Below are positions 25,738 through 35,342 of a stretch of 64,000 bases of DNA, piece by piece. The stretch is taken from the NCBI RefSeq assembly GCF_021390515.1, contig NZ_JAJUXI010000003.1:620001-684000 (forward strand). Direction: 5' to 3'. The notes under the pieces are model-generated. The model saw only the letters and a program-made list of their open reading frames with translations, had not been told where the DNA came from and did no database searches. The stretch comes from Dyadobacter sp. CY326 (GTDB lineage Bacteria > Bacteroidota > Bacteroidia > Cytophagales > Spirosomataceae). The position numbers were made by a program, and so were the translations under genes. How positions within the stretch are numbered: position 1 is the first letter of the stretch; the number at the start of each line of letters is the position of its first letter.

Positions 25738-28700
25738 TCAGAATGTCAATGTGACAATCGTCCCGACGTCTTTTGCGGACTGGATCAGGAGCTGACCTTT
25801 CATCTGGGCTGCACGCTGCTGCATGTTGGTCAGGCCATTTCCTTTTTTTGCGGTTGCACGATCAAATCCCTTTCCGTCGTCTTTGATAACCATTTTGGTC
25901 TTGCCCATTTCAAATTTTGTCTGCACTTCAACCGTCGTGCACTGTGCGTATTTGGCGGCATTATTTACGGCTTCTTTGAATATCAGGTAAAGATTTTTGC
26001 GTGTTTGCATGTCCAACTTCACATTGGCTAGCTGCGCATCCGTATCAAATTGAAAGGCAAAACCCTTCGATTCTGCTAAGGCGCTCCCAAAATGGAACAT
26101 GCGCGCAAACACATCTTCAATTTCATCGCTGCCTGCTTTTACGCTCCAAACAATGTCGCTCAATCCTTCCTGAACCTGCTGCGCATTCTCCTTTATCTTT
26201 TGCACAACTTGCTGATGCTCTGCTTTTTCGATCTGCATTAAAAGTGCCTGGCTGTAAAATGTAATGCTGCTTAACGTGCTTCCAATTTCATCATGCATGT
26301 CGGCGCTGATGCCGTTGCGGATTTGCTGAATGTGCAAGACCTGCCGGAGCTGATATTGATAAAAAAGATAAAGCACAATGACCACAAATGCAATGCTGAG
26401 CACGAAGAACCATGGCGATTTATACCAGGGCGCCATGACCCGGATCGGCGCCTGCCACTCATTGTTACTCCAATCGGCGCCCGCCACGGAGACTTGCACT
26501 TTGAGGTTGTAGGTTCCAGCAGGCAGACTGTTGAAAAGCAGTTTATTTCCATTTTCGAACATATGCCACCGATCATCGTCCCAGCCTTCCAGTTTATAGC
26601 GGAACCGGTTCAATGCTGTATTTTCATAATCCGGGCTCATGAATGCAAATGCAAAAAGGCGGTCGCTGGGGTTGAAAACGATCTTTTGGCCTGGCTGGTG
26701 TGTTGTTACCGTGTCGGTCTGGTTTCGGTCCGCGGCATATTTAGAAAACGAGATCAGCCGCAAAACGCTTTCCTTTTTTTCACTCAAATCGAGCTCGTTC
26801 GGATTAAACGCGACGATGCCGTTTAACCCGCCGAAATAGAGCGTTCCATCTTTTGTTTTCAAATAAGATCCATGATTGAATTCCATGTGCGGAAGTCCAT
26901 CGGCAATGCCGTAATTATGGAATTTTTGCGTCCGGGTGTTGAACCGCGACAAGCCTTTGTTGGTGCTTAGCCACAGATTTCCGCGCGCATCGGGCAATGC
27001 TGCATAAATGTTATTATCCGGCAGCCCATCCTGCGTTGTGAAGAGCTGGGCCTTTTTCCGAATCGTATCAATGCGGATAAGCCCCTTTGCTGATCCCGCC
27101 CACAATGCGTTTTCATGCCAAACCGTGTGAAATATTTCGGATGCAGGGAGCCGGATCTTGTCTTTTGCATCCTGTCCGTAATGTTCGTGAATGGTTGCGT
27201 CCTGATTTAAAACATACAATCCATTCGTCGTGCTCACCAGAACGCAGTTATGCGCCCACGTCATGAAATTGTTTACGCGCACATTTTTAACGTATGGACC
27301 CACCCGGTCGTTAAGCAGCACGGGTTTCATGTCCCGCGTATCGATTGTCGCCATGCCGCCCCACGTTCCTAGCCAGAATTTCCGGTCATTCAGTTTGTAA
27401 AAAGAAGTAAACCCACGGCCGCTGACAAATGGAAATTCGACCGGATAATAAAGCTCGGTCTCGGGATCGATTTTAATGAACTGCGTGCCATCTGTGACGG
27501 CATAAACCTCATTTTTGGTAAACAGCACTTTATAAGGAATGACATTGTCGCCCGGAATGTTCTTGGGGCGATGCAACACCATATGCCGGCTCAGCCCTGT
27601 TTTCGGGTTGATCTGGTGCAGTAAATAAGGAATTCCATCGCGATAAAAACCATAAGAACAAACCCAGATCATTCCCGAACTGTCTTCTGTAATGCCCCGA
27701 ATGCTGCTGCCGATGTCTCCGGGTTTTTCCTGTGTTATGCTCAAATACTTTTTAAAAACCTCTTCCGTCAATGTGATCTTGAAAAGCCCGTCCATGCACG
27801 AAATCCAAAAGCTATCATCGGCGCTCAGCATTGCGGCGAAAAAGTAAATGCTCGCACCCGATTTCTGTTGCAGCCGTGCTGTCAGGTCCGTGAAGACGCC
27901 CGTTTTGTTGTTTAACAGGCCAATTTTCTCGGATGATTTGTACCATGTATGTCCTTTTTTATCTGGATAAATGGAATACGGGGCAAGCGGAGTGTCAGCG
28001 TCTCTCAACGAGCCAAACTCTTGATTGTTAAAGGAATATTTGCGCGTCCGGATTTTTCTGCTGCTTCTGTGCTCGTAGTAAATAGTCAATGTGTCCATGC
28101 TGAACTGCACTACGCTGAAGACCCGAAAGTTCTTCGTTATGAGATCTTTATTCAACAAATTGACACGATGGATAAGCTTCGCTTCCTCGCTGATTTTATC
28201 CAAAAAACTACTGTCATTGAGCGCATATCTGTTGTTTTGACCATCAACAAAAAATTGTGTGACCTGACTGCCAATGGCGGGTCCCTGCGCAGAATCAGCG
28301 GGCGGCGTATATAGACTTACCGGTAGATTATCTTTCCCGAGTTTAATCAGCTTCCCACGTGGAATCGCCACCCAGCCGTTTTGCTCTTTGTCAAAAAAAA
28401 TATCCAGATTTTGTTTCGAATCGATCCCTTTCCAGTTGCGTGCAGGGTCTATCGTGGTGCATTTCAGACTTACCGGGTCTATGATACTGATGCCGCTGTT
28501 GTGCGTCACCCAGATATTTCCTTTCGGACCCGTTCTGATCTGGTTAATCAATGTGCGGCCGCCAATGGAGCGGGTCAGTATGTCTGTGAAGTTTTGAAAT
28601 GTATAACCGTCATATCGCCAAAGGTCCTGACCGGTTCCCATCCACATAAAACCGCGCCCATCCTGGGCAAGGGAACGCGTGTTTCGGCTGGGCAAACCCT

Positions 28701-28854
28701 GCTCCGGTCCCAGCAGCTGAATGTTCACCCGCGTTTGCGGCGCCTGGGCAAAGCAGGTGTAAATACAACATTGGAACAGTAAGAAAAGGAATCCAAAACA
28801 GTGAATTTTTCCAGGTAAACGAAGGACGTTGAGCTTTAAAGTTTTGCGCTGCAT
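25738..28854 (-). CDS. Two-component sensor kinase with beta-propeller (Reg_prop/Y_Y_Y)
   Basis: The 1038-aa protein has an N-terminal signal peptide (FGFLFLLFQCCIYTCFAQA) and a large periplasmic beta-propeller of Reg_prop repeats (for example GLPSRNTRSLAQDGRGFMWM and DARGNLWLSTNKGLSRFNT). A Y_Y_Y domain (RYKLEGWDDDRW) and one membrane helix (WFFVLSIAFVVIVLYLFYQY, about 802-825) follow. The cytoplasmic part is a HisKA_3 domain with His854 (ADMHDEIGSTLSSI) plus an HATPase domain (FKEAVNNAAKYA, DDGKGFD, GNGLTNM). It should sense an extracellular signal, often a glycan, and phosphorylate the NarL-type regulator encoded next. Confidence 0.94.
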   Translation of the reverse strand: MQRKTLKLNVLRLPGKIHCFGFLFLLFQCCIYTCFAQAPQTRVNIQLLGPEQGLPSRNTRSLAQDGRGFMWMGTGQDLWRYDGYTFQNFTDILTRSIGGRTLINQIRTGPKGNIWVTHNSGISIIDPVSLKCTTIDPARNWKGIDSKQNLDIFFDKEQNGWVAIPRGKLIKLGKDNLPVSLYTPPADSAQGPAIGSQVTQFFVDGQNNRYALNDSSFLDKISEEAKLIHRVNLLNKDLITKNFRVFSVVQFSMDTLTIYYEHRSSRKIRTRKYSFNNQEFGSLRDADTPLAPYSIYPDKKGHTWYKSSEKIGLLNNKTGVFTDLTARLQQKSGASIYFFAAMLSADDSFWISCMDGLFKITLTEEVFKKYLSITQEKPGDIGSSIRGITEDSSGMIWVCSYGFYRDGIPYLLHQINPKTGLSRHMVLHRPKNIPGDNVIPYKVLFTKNEVYAVTDGTQFIKIDPETELYYPVEFPFVSGRGFTSFYKLNDRKFWLGTWGGMATIDTRDMKPVLLNDRVGPYVKNVRVNNFMTWAHNCVLVSTTNGLYVLNQDATIHEHYGQDAKDKIRLPASEIFHTVWHENALWAGSAKGLIRIDTIRKKAQLFTTQDGLPDNNIYAALPDARGNLWLSTNKGLSRFNTRTQKFHNYGIADGLPHMEFNHGSYLKTKDGTLYFGGLNGIVAFNPNELDLSEKKESVLRLISFSKYAADRNQTDTVTTHQPGQKIVFNPSDRLFAFAFMSPDYENTALNRFRYKLEGWDDDRWHMFENGNKLLFNSLPAGTYNLKVQVSVAGADWSNNEWQAPIRVMAPWYKSPWFFVLSIAFVVIVLYLFYQYQLRQVLHIQQIRNGISADMHDEIGSTLSSITFYSQALLMQIEKAEHQQVVQKIKENAQQVQEGLSDIVWSVKAGSDEIEDVFARMFHFGSALAESKGFAFQFDTDAQLANVKLDMQTRKNLYLIFKEAVNNAAKYAQCTTVEVQTKFEMGKTKMVIKDDGKGFDRATAKKGNGLTNMQQRAAQMKGQLLIQSAKDVGTIVTLTF

Positions 28855-29233
28855 GCAGAGACAGACCGAATTTGTAGGAAGAGTTAATCAAAATACTCTA
28901 AAATCTGATTTTTGGATCAAACCAAAGTGTCATTTTTTTAAGATCAGATATTTAAATAAGGGGGATAAGGTAAATCAAAATCAACGATATAGCAAGAATT
29001 TGCTATTGCGCTGTGACCGCTAGTTGCCTTCTTTTGTGCTGTATTTACTCAACGTTTATTTCTTTTCTTAATGGCTTTCCAGTTGCTCAGCATTCCTAAA
29101 TCCTACGGTGCATGAAGAAACGCTACATTTCCTGCCTTACTTGTTTTCATTGCCACGCTGCATTCTTTTCGCCCTTCAACCCCGGTTCTCCGAGGTTTTT
29201 GTAATTATTAATAAACTCTATTCAACCAAAAAA
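28855..29233. other. Divergent promoter region
   Basis: This 379-nt gap separates the kinase gene (minus) from the lipoprotein gene (plus). It holds the 18-bp palindrome at 28989-29006, an inverted pair ATCTGAT/ATCAGAT (28905-28911, 28945-28951) and A/T-rich promoter-like sequence. The frame of the lipoprotein stays open back to 29108, but that part shows no conserved features. Confidence 0.5.
28989..29006. promoter_or_regulatory. Perfect palindrome ATAGCAA-N4-TTGCTAT
   Basis: 7-nt arms with a 4-nt spacer, in the divergent gap between kinase and lipoprotein genes. A similar site lies before the regulator gene (25709). The arm-spacer size suits dimeric NarL-type regulators. Binding is inferred. 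Confidence 0.5.
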
Positions 29234-30220
29234 ATGAAAAAGTCGATTTTCTCACTTTCAACATTATTGATCTTTCTTTACGTCCTTTCCTGCACCGATC
29301 ACCTGCAACCGTTTCCGGAACCGCAATCTTTTTCCACTGAAACAATTGTACGTGGGTTGAAATCACCGGTCGGGCTGACGCTGGACGACCATAATAACAT
29401 TTGGGTGACCGAGGCCGGGACTGGCAATAATAACAATGATGGCAGCGTGTCCATGATTACACCATCCGGTTCTAAAACAACATTTGTAACCGGATTGGCT
29501 TCGATTACCAAGGAAGGATCGACCGAGGGAATCGGGCACATTCTTTTTCACAAAGGCAAATTGTACTTCCTGCATGGGGCTAACGGCATACTTTACACGG
29601 CCGACATTGCTTCATTCAAAGCCGGGGATGCTCCCATCAAGCTGACCGACATTCCCTCGCAGGATATCGGAACATTTGCCAGAAGTCTGGCCCTGACCAA
29701 CCCGCTCAATGCGAACACTTTCGATCTTACTTTTGGACCGGATGATCATTTATACATTGTAGATTCGGGAAGTAACGCAATTATTAAGAGAGACAAATCA
29801 AACGGCACATTAAGCTTGTTTGCGCACTTTCCGGACGTTGCAGCGGGGGTGGAGACTGTGCCAACCGGCATTGTTTACGATGGCAGCAAATTCCTTTTAA
29901 GCTCATTAACCGGATTTCCTTTCGCACCAGATGCTGCAAAGATTTTCCAGGTGGATAACCTGGGTAATGTTAGCACTTATCAGTCCAAATTCACCACATT
30001 GACAGGCATTACACTTTCGGTAAACAACAAACCGATCGTTATTCAACACGGCGTGTTCGGACAAATGGGCTTTGGAGCAAAAACCGGCAGGGTGCTCGAC
30101 GAAAATGGCAAAACGCTTCTTGGCGATATTTCAAGACCAACCGACATCATTCGTGCAGGTGACACCACCTACTTGTTGCTGAGCTATCAGGACGGCACCA
30201 TCAGCAAGCTCTCCTACTAA
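29234..30220 (+). CDS. ScyD/ScyE-like beta-propeller lipoprotein
   Basis: The 328-aa product has a lipoprotein signal (MKKSIFSLSTLLIFLYVLSC, lipobox LSC with Cys20). The rest is a beta-propeller: TIVRGLKSPVGLTLDDHNNI, WVTEAGTGNNNNDGSVS, LTFGPDDHLYIVDSGSNAI and AGDTTYLLLSYQDGTISKL. This matches the ScyD/ScyE family, named after scytonemin-cluster proteins but widespread and of unknown function. The cytochrome c gene follows after 21 nt, so the propeller may bind or present the cytochrome or its substrate in the periplasm. The ATG at 29234 is chosen because it starts a proper signal peptide. Confidence 0.85.
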   Translation: MKKSIFSLSTLLIFLYVLSCTDHLQPFPEPQSFSTETIVRGLKSPVGLTLDDHNNIWVTEAGTGNNNNDGSVSMITPSGSKTTFVTGLASITKEGSTEGIGHILFHKGKLYFLHGANGILYTADIASFKAGDAPIKLTDIPSQDIGTFARSLALTNPLNANTFDLTFGPDDHLYIVDSGSNAIIKRDKSNGTLSLFAHFPDVAAGVETVPTGIVYDGSKFLLSSLTGFPFAPDAAKIFQVDNLGNVSTYQSKFTTLTGITLSVNNKPIVIQHGVFGQMGFGAKTGRVLDENGKTLLGDISRPTDIIRAGDTTYLLLSYQDGTISKLSY

Positions 30221-30241
30221 AAAATAACAAGAAACATTGCG

Positions 30242-31210
30242 ATGAAAGCATTGAAAAGTCTCGGTAAAGTTTTTGCCGGCCTCCTCGTTCTGATTGCCGC
30301 AGCGATGATTTACGTAAAGGCGGCCCTGCCGAATACAGGCGCTGCTCCGGATATTAAAATCGAAAGAACAGCCGCCCGACTTGAACGCGGAAAATATCTG
30401 GCCAACCACGTCTCTGTGTGTATGGACTGCCACAGCACGCGCGACTGGTCGCGCTATGCAGGCCCGCTTTCGGGTGACTTTGGAGCTGGCGGCGAGGCGT
30501 TTACGCAGGATATGGGCTTTCCGGGCAAGTTTTATGCACGAAACATCACACCCTATGCACTAGCCAGTTGGACGGACGGAGAAATTTTCCGTGCCGTCAC
30601 AACCGGTGTCAGCAAGGATGGAAAAGCGTTGTTTCCGGTTATGGCCTATCACCGTTTTGGCCAGCTTGATCAGGAAGATGTCTATTCTATCATCGCTTAC
30701 ATTCGTGAGTTGAAACCCGTGAAAAAGGACATTCCGGAAGCAGAACCCGATTTTCCTGTTAATTTTATCATTAACACAATGCCGCAAAAAGCAACTTTTA
30801 CCACCCGGCCTTCGGAGACGGATCAGGTTGCTTATGGTAAATATCTCATCACCGCGACAGGCTGCGTGGATTGTCACAGCAAGACGGACAAAGGCAGCGT
30901 GATCCCCGGAACCGAGTTCGGCGGCGGAATGGAATTCGCTGGTCCAACCGGCATTATGCGCTCACCCAACATTACGAGTCACAAAGAAACGGGCATCGGC
31001 AACTGGACCAAAGACGTTTTTGTAGCGCGTTTCAAAGGTTATGCAGACAGCAGTTATGTTTCACCCAAACTTGCTCCCGGAGATGTGAACACGCCGATGC
31101 CGTGGACCATGTACGCAGGCATGAAGGAGCAAGATCTCGCTGCCATATTTGCTTACCTGGGAACAGTAAAACCCATTGAAAATCAAGTGGTAAGGGTTGA
31201 GAAAAAGTAA
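30242..31210 (+). CDS. Dihaem cytochrome c
   Basis: The 322-aa protein has an N-terminal membrane anchor or signal (VFAGLLVLIAAAMIYVKAAL) and two cytochrome c domains with haem motifs CMDCH (about residue 60) and CVDCH (about 207). Met ligands are likely in FPVMAYHRFG and in the MPWTMYAG region. Such proteins serve as periplasmic electron carriers, often the electron-accepting subunit of alcohol or aldehyde dehydrogenases. No dehydrogenase gene is next to it; its only operon partner is the propeller lipoprotein. Its 3' end overlaps the converging PepSY gene by 28 nt. Confidence 0.92.
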   Translation: MKALKSLGKVFAGLLVLIAAAMIYVKAALPNTGAAPDIKIERTAARLERGKYLANHVSVCMDCHSTRDWSRYAGPLSGDFGAGGEAFTQDMGFPGKFYARNITPYALASWTDGEIFRAVTTGVSKDGKALFPVMAYHRFGQLDQEDVYSIIAYIRELKPVKKDIPEAEPDFPVNFIINTMPQKATFTTRPSETDQVAYGKYLITATGCVDCHSKTDKGSVIPGTEFGGGMEFAGPTGIMRSPNITSHKETGIGNWTKDVFVARFKGYADSSYVSPKLAPGDVNTPMPWTMYAGMKEQDLAAIFAYLGTVKPIENQVVRVEKK

Positions 31211-32310
31211 TTTCTGTTTTTGCCGACCCCGCGCCACCAGAGCAGAAAGCCTGTAATTGCCAGCAAGCCGGGCGTGAGCCCGATGATCACATAAAGCACT
31301 TTTACAGCAACCCCGCCAAAATTCCCAACGTGTAAAGGATGGAAGGTCGCTTCCATCCTTTCACCCATGGGTTTGTCTTTCAAGCGATTAACCTGGCTAA
31401 CCTCTCCCGTTTGCTGATCCATCCGGACCGAATTTCCTGCTCCCCAGAGTTTCCATTGCCCCTTTTCATAGCCTCTTACTTCAAATTTCCGCTCCGGCTG
31501 GGTTGGCAGATAAACGTAAGTCGGTTCCAGATCCGGCATCGCTTGCAGTGCATTACGATACATTTGGTCGGCTGATATGGAAAACAATGTGTTCGGTTTG
31601 CCAGCCATTAATTCCTTCTCCCAGGTTTTGCCGTCAAAAGCAAACATGTTCATCCAGAAGCCTGTAAAGAAAATAACCGCATTGAAAAGCAACGACCAAA
31701 CGCCCACAATGCGATGCAAATCCGAACTGATTGTACGCCAGTTTTTGCGTTTGATCGAAATCTGAAATGTCAACACTTTCCAAATCATTTTCTTGTAAAC
31801 AATGGCGCCCGTCAAGAGCGAAAGGAGCATTGTGAGGCCGAAGATCGCGGTCAAAGCTGCGCCGGGCATTCCCAATTGGAAGCTGAAATGGAACTGGAAC
31901 AACCATTCGATCAGGCTTGGCGTGAACTGACTTGCAGGCCCTTCGCGCAGAATGGCTCCGTTGTAAGGGTTGAATGAAATCAAGGCCAGATCGTAGGTCA
32001 TTAATCGTGCATCATTGAAATATATCCTGAAATTGTAAGCATCGCCCGGCCCGGCATCAGGATTGAGCCAGGCAATGCCGTCCAGGTTTGGATAACGGTT
32101 CGTAATGGCTTCATAGCAACGCATTAATGGCTCCTGCAGCTTTTGAGATCCGGCAGAGGCGACATGCAGCAATTCCCGGTTTGCAAGCTGGTCAAGCTCG
32201 GTTCGGAACACCAGAACGGAGCCGCTTAATCCCAGCAAAATCAGAAAAACGCCCGAAATGAGCCCGAGCCAGCTATGAAGCCTGAACAAGCTTCGATTGA
32301 TTTTTTTCAT
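31183..32310 (-). CDS. PepSY-associated TM helix protein (siderophore-uptake reductase type)
   Basis: The 375-aa inner membrane protein has the PepSY_TM pattern: RLHSWLGLISGVFLILLGLS in helix 1, an external domain, LHRIVGVWSLLFNAVIFFTG and the final LGPGLLAITGFLLWW-like ITGFLLWWRG helix. Conserved His residues in helices 1 (LHSW), 3 (LHRI) and FHPLHVG suggest haem or metal binding. Homologues beside ferric-siderophore receptors reduce or release iron from siderophores. The siderophore receptor gene is 19 nt upstream on the same strand, so the two form an operon. Confidence 0.9.
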   Translation of the reverse strand: MKKINRSLFRLHSWLGLISGVFLILLGLSGSVLVFRTELDQLANRELLHVASAGSQKLQEPLMRCYEAITNRYPNLDGIAWLNPDAGPGDAYNFRIYFNDARLMTYDLALISFNPYNGAILREGPASQFTPSLIEWLFQFHFSFQLGMPGAALTAIFGLTMLLSLLTGAIVYKKMIWKVLTFQISIKRKNWRTISSDLHRIVGVWSLLFNAVIFFTGFWMNMFAFDGKTWEKELMAGKPNTLFSISADQMYRNALQAMPDLEPTYVYLPTQPERKFEVRGYEKGQWKLWGAGNSVRMDQQTGEVSQVNRLKDKPMGERMEATFHPLHVGNFGGVAVKVLYVIIGLTPGLLAITGFLLWWRGVGKNRNYFFSTLTT

Positions 32311-32329
32311 ATCAAATCCGCGTTAAGGC

Positions 32330-34711
32330 TCACCAGAGTTGATAACTAACGCCAACCCGCACATTCAATGGATCACCCAAGCCAGCGGTTGTCACGCCCG
32401 ACCGGCTTCCCGTGAAGTAATGTTTGTTGGCTAAATTATACGCATTAACCTGAACCTGATATCTGTTGCGGGAATACGTAATTGCCGCATCCACAACTGT
32501 GTAAGATGGGAAAATGAAATTCTGATTGCTCAGCAAACCCACCTGATCGCTCACATAACGAATGCCCGCCGCGATTCCCAGGCCTTTCAGCGCGTTGGAA
32601 GGAAGCGCGTATTTTCCCCAAAAGTTGATCTGATGTTTCGGCGCATTGGCAAAGCGGTCGCCTTTTTTACCATAAGTGCTCGTGCTCACCAGCACGTGCT
32701 CGTTAAACGCATATCCGGCGATCAAGCTCAGCCTGTTCAGGTTGCCTACAACCGAGAACTCCCCGCCTCTGCTGCGCGTGCCGTCGATGGCTGCTTGCCG
32801 GTGCGAGTTCGTTTCCGTCGGTGCAGCCGTGAGAATGTTGGCATAATTGATCTGATACAACGACAATGTCGTCGATAAACGGTTGCTGATCAAATCTGCT
32901 TTGGAACCGACTTCATACTGCGTTGCCTGCCGCGTTGGAAACGGGCCGCCTGCAAGTGCATTGTTGGAGGTTTGCGGATTAAAAGATTTGAGAAAAGTCC
33001 CGTAAATGGAAACGTTTTTTACCGGCAAATAAACCAGTCCCACACGCGGAATCCAGCCCGAAGTTTGCAGTTCATCGCCCTGTTTGTCGTCCCTGTCGGA
33101 TAATGGCGTTTCCTTGCCGTTGTAACTGTCATAGCGCAGCGAAAGCAGCACTTTCAATTTGTCACCCACACTTACCTGATCCTGAATGTAAGCACCTATC
33201 AGGTTGGTAATCCGCTTGTTATCGTCCGATTCTTCCGCAGGAGCCGAGGCGTCGGGAATGCTTCCGGTGTAATCGGGATGGAGAATGGAAATGCGTGTGG
33301 ACGACTTGTATTGATAGTCATTTTGCGTCCAGCCATAGCGGTTATAATCCGTTCCGACAATGAGCTGGTGACCGAGCGAGCCTGTTTTCGCTGCATATGT
33401 TGCAAAAGCAGTCGTTTGCAAACTGAACCGGTCTGTTTCCCAATCCTGATATCCTCTGCTGATGGAGTCATTGCGAATCCGGCCGACAGGAATGTGATCT
33501 GTGTAATCCAGCACATTGCGCACCGCGCGCTCCACAACCGTCAATTTCAGATTTTGACTGATTTGATGATTGAAAGTCAGCGTAGCCGATGCGTTTTGCG
33601 TTTTTCCATAATCCGTTGGGCTTTGGATTGTCAGGTTATTGGGATAATAATTGAAATCAAATGTGCCGTCTGGTCGCGATAAAATGAAACTCCCGTTGTC
33701 GTATTGCTGAACCGCTTTTGAATATGCGTAATTGAGTTCAAGGTTTAGTGAAGTCCGGTCGTTGGCAAGATAGGTCAACGATGGAGCGATGAACAGATTC
33801 TTTTTTTCCTGATAATCCCGGAAGCTTTTTGAGCGATCAAAGCCGATTGTAGCGCGATATAAAAGCTTTTTGTTGGCCGAAACCGGCCCAGTGAAGTCAA
33901 CAGATCCCCTCCCGAATCCCCAGCTCCCCAGCGATAAATCAACATTCGCCCTTTTTTCAGTTAAAGGTTTTTTGGTAATAAAATTAACCACACCGCCCGG
34001 AGAACCTTCGCTGAACAATGCACCGGAAGGTCCGCGAAGCAACTCTACGGATTCAATGTTATACAAAAGTGGCTGCTGGCTCCACAAAAAAAGATTTCCA
34101 CGAATGCCGTTGTAAAGCAGAAAACTGGCATCATTGGGCGAGTAAGCCGTGAACCCGCGCATTTGAAAAGATCCATTTCCATTGTTGGCTTTCATGCCCG
34201 TGAATGTGCCCGCGATCTCATTTAAAGTGAAAGCCTGCCGGTCGCGCAGCACAGCTGAGGAAATCACCTGGACGGACTGCGGAGTGGAAAGCAATGGCAC
34301 GTCCAATCGCGTGGAGCTGCTGGACGACGGCACATTATAGGCGCTCTTGGCCGCGCTGACAACGACTTCGTTCAATTCCTGCTTGCTTTCGGAAAGTTGC
34401 AGGTTGAGAAACTGATTTTTCCCCTTCGAAACCTTAATACTTTGAGAAAGAGCAGTGTAACCCACATTGGAAACGCTTAAAATGTAAGATCCCGGGGCTA
34501 TGCCGGACAAGGTAAAGCGGCCGTCGGCGTCGGTTGTGGTGCCTAATGTTGTGTTTTGAAAAGTGATGGAAGCACCCACGACCGCCTCATCCTGGGCGTT
34601 AACAATGCGCCCGTTTAATGTCCCCGCCTCGGTTTGGGCGATGGATTCAAGTCCATTACCGAGCAATGCCAGTAACAGCGACAGATATATAAATTTCATT
34701 CGGATATACAT
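32330..34711 (-). CDS. TonB-dependent siderophore receptor
   Basis: The 793-aa outer membrane protein has a signal peptide (MKFIYLSLLLALLGNGLESI after a four-residue leader), a carboxypeptidase-regulatory-like domain (TLNGRIVNAQDEAVVGASIT), a plug (LSTPQSVQVISSAVLRDRQA, VELLRGPSGALFSEGSPGGV, VNFITKKP) and a barrel ending VRVGVSYQLW, with a terminal aromatic. The plug VISxxVLxDxQ and LRGPSGxLFxxGxPGGxVN motifs are those of FhuA/FpvA-type siderophore receptors. It should import a ferric siderophore, and the PepSY protein next in the operon probably helps release the iron. An ATG at 34699 is an alternative start. Confidence 0.94.
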   Translation of the reverse strand: MYIRMKFIYLSLLLALLGNGLESIAQTEAGTLNGRIVNAQDEAVVGASITFQNTTLGTTTDADGRFTLSGIAPGSYILSVSNVGYTALSQSIKVSKGKNQFLNLQLSESKQELNEVVVSAAKSAYNVPSSSSSTRLDVPLLSTPQSVQVISSAVLRDRQAFTLNEIAGTFTGMKANNGNGSFQMRGFTAYSPNDASFLLYNGIRGNLFLWSQQPLLYNIESVELLRGPSGALFSEGSPGGVVNFITKKPLTEKRANVDLSLGSWGFGRGSVDFTGPVSANKKLLYRATIGFDRSKSFRDYQEKKNLFIAPSLTYLANDRTSLNLELNYAYSKAVQQYDNGSFILSRPDGTFDFNYYPNNLTIQSPTDYGKTQNASATLTFNHQISQNLKLTVVERAVRNVLDYTDHIPVGRIRNDSISRGYQDWETDRFSLQTTAFATYAAKTGSLGHQLIVGTDYNRYGWTQNDYQYKSSTRISILHPDYTGSIPDASAPAEESDDNKRITNLIGAYIQDQVSVGDKLKVLLSLRYDSYNGKETPLSDRDDKQGDELQTSGWIPRVGLVYLPVKNVSIYGTFLKSFNPQTSNNALAGGPFPTRQATQYEVGSKADLISNRLSTTLSLYQINYANILTAAPTETNSHRQAAIDGTRSRGGEFSVVGNLNRLSLIAGYAFNEHVLVSTSTYGKKGDRFANAPKHQINFWGKYALPSNALKGLGIAAGIRYVSDQVGLLSNQNFIFPSYTVVDAAITYSRNRYQVQVNAYNLANKHYFTGSRSGVTTAGLGDPLNVRVGVSYQLW

Positions 34712-34853
34712 TGAAGAACACGCCTTTTTCCGGAAGCTCCGAAAGGCGCGGTCAGTTACGACTTTTTGATAATGAAGACTTTAAGTAAAAATAAATGCGC
34801 AAAACCAGGACTAGCAAAGGCCATCCTTTTAAATCGGTAACGCATTGTGGAGG

Positions 34854-35231
34854 TTATGCGCAAGGCGGGGGAACGACGATCGAGAGCGGAGCCTGGTAGG
34901 CAGCGCGGTTGTAAGGAAAGTTCAGCTCCTGATGCTGAGCAACAATGTTTGATAAAAAATTAAAAGAGGCCAGCGGAGATGCAAAAAGCTGCAATGAGGG
35001 TAAATTCTGGACGCGTTCGCTGGTTTGCTTATCCTTTTTTTCTTCCTGTGCTCTGAGTTTTTTGGCCAGAAAACAATGTCCGTCGCAATGCAGCTGCGGC
35101 TTATCGCGGTTTTCGCAAAGCACGCGCGTGATGTAATCCTTATTAATGTGATAATACGCGATTGTCCCCCACTGACTGAAAGTCGGCAGAATGGTTATAA
35201 CGAGCCATATGTAAATTAGCGTTACGCGCAT
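34854..35231 (-). CDS. Small membrane protein with Cys/His motif next to siderophore genes
   Basis: The 125-aa protein starts with a membrane segment (MRVTLIYIWLVITILPTFSQ). A Cys/His cluster follows: Cys39, His48, Cys49, His52 and Cys53 in the LCENRDKPQLHCDGHCFLAK region. A charged stretch and a tail ending PPPCA come next. I do not recognise a named family. The CEN-x-DKP-x-L-x-C-x-G-x-C pattern looks like a conserved metal-binding or disulfide motif, seen in small proteins beside TonB receptors. It lies 142 nt upstream of the siderophore receptor gene on the same strand. The ATG at 35231 is chosen as the start of the hydrophobic segment. Confidence 0.65.
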   Translation of the reverse strand: MRVTLIYIWLVITILPTFSQWGTIAYYHINKDYITRVLCENRDKPQLHCDGHCFLAKKLRAQEEKKDKQTSERVQNLPSLQLFASPLASFNFLSNIVAQHQELNFPYNRAAYQAPLSIVVPPPCA

Positions 35232-35342
35232 CGGATTGGTTGGCAAATATAGTGACGGCGACACTTTTCCAGTCTCTTATGCCAAAATTCTTTGCCACAT
35301 CACCCTGAACACCATGTTTTAACTGGAAAAGACGCCTTACCA

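Noticed and set aside
29108..29233. 42-residue upstream extension of the ScyD/E-like lipoprotein
   Set aside because: It would bury the lipoprotein signal peptide inside the chain.
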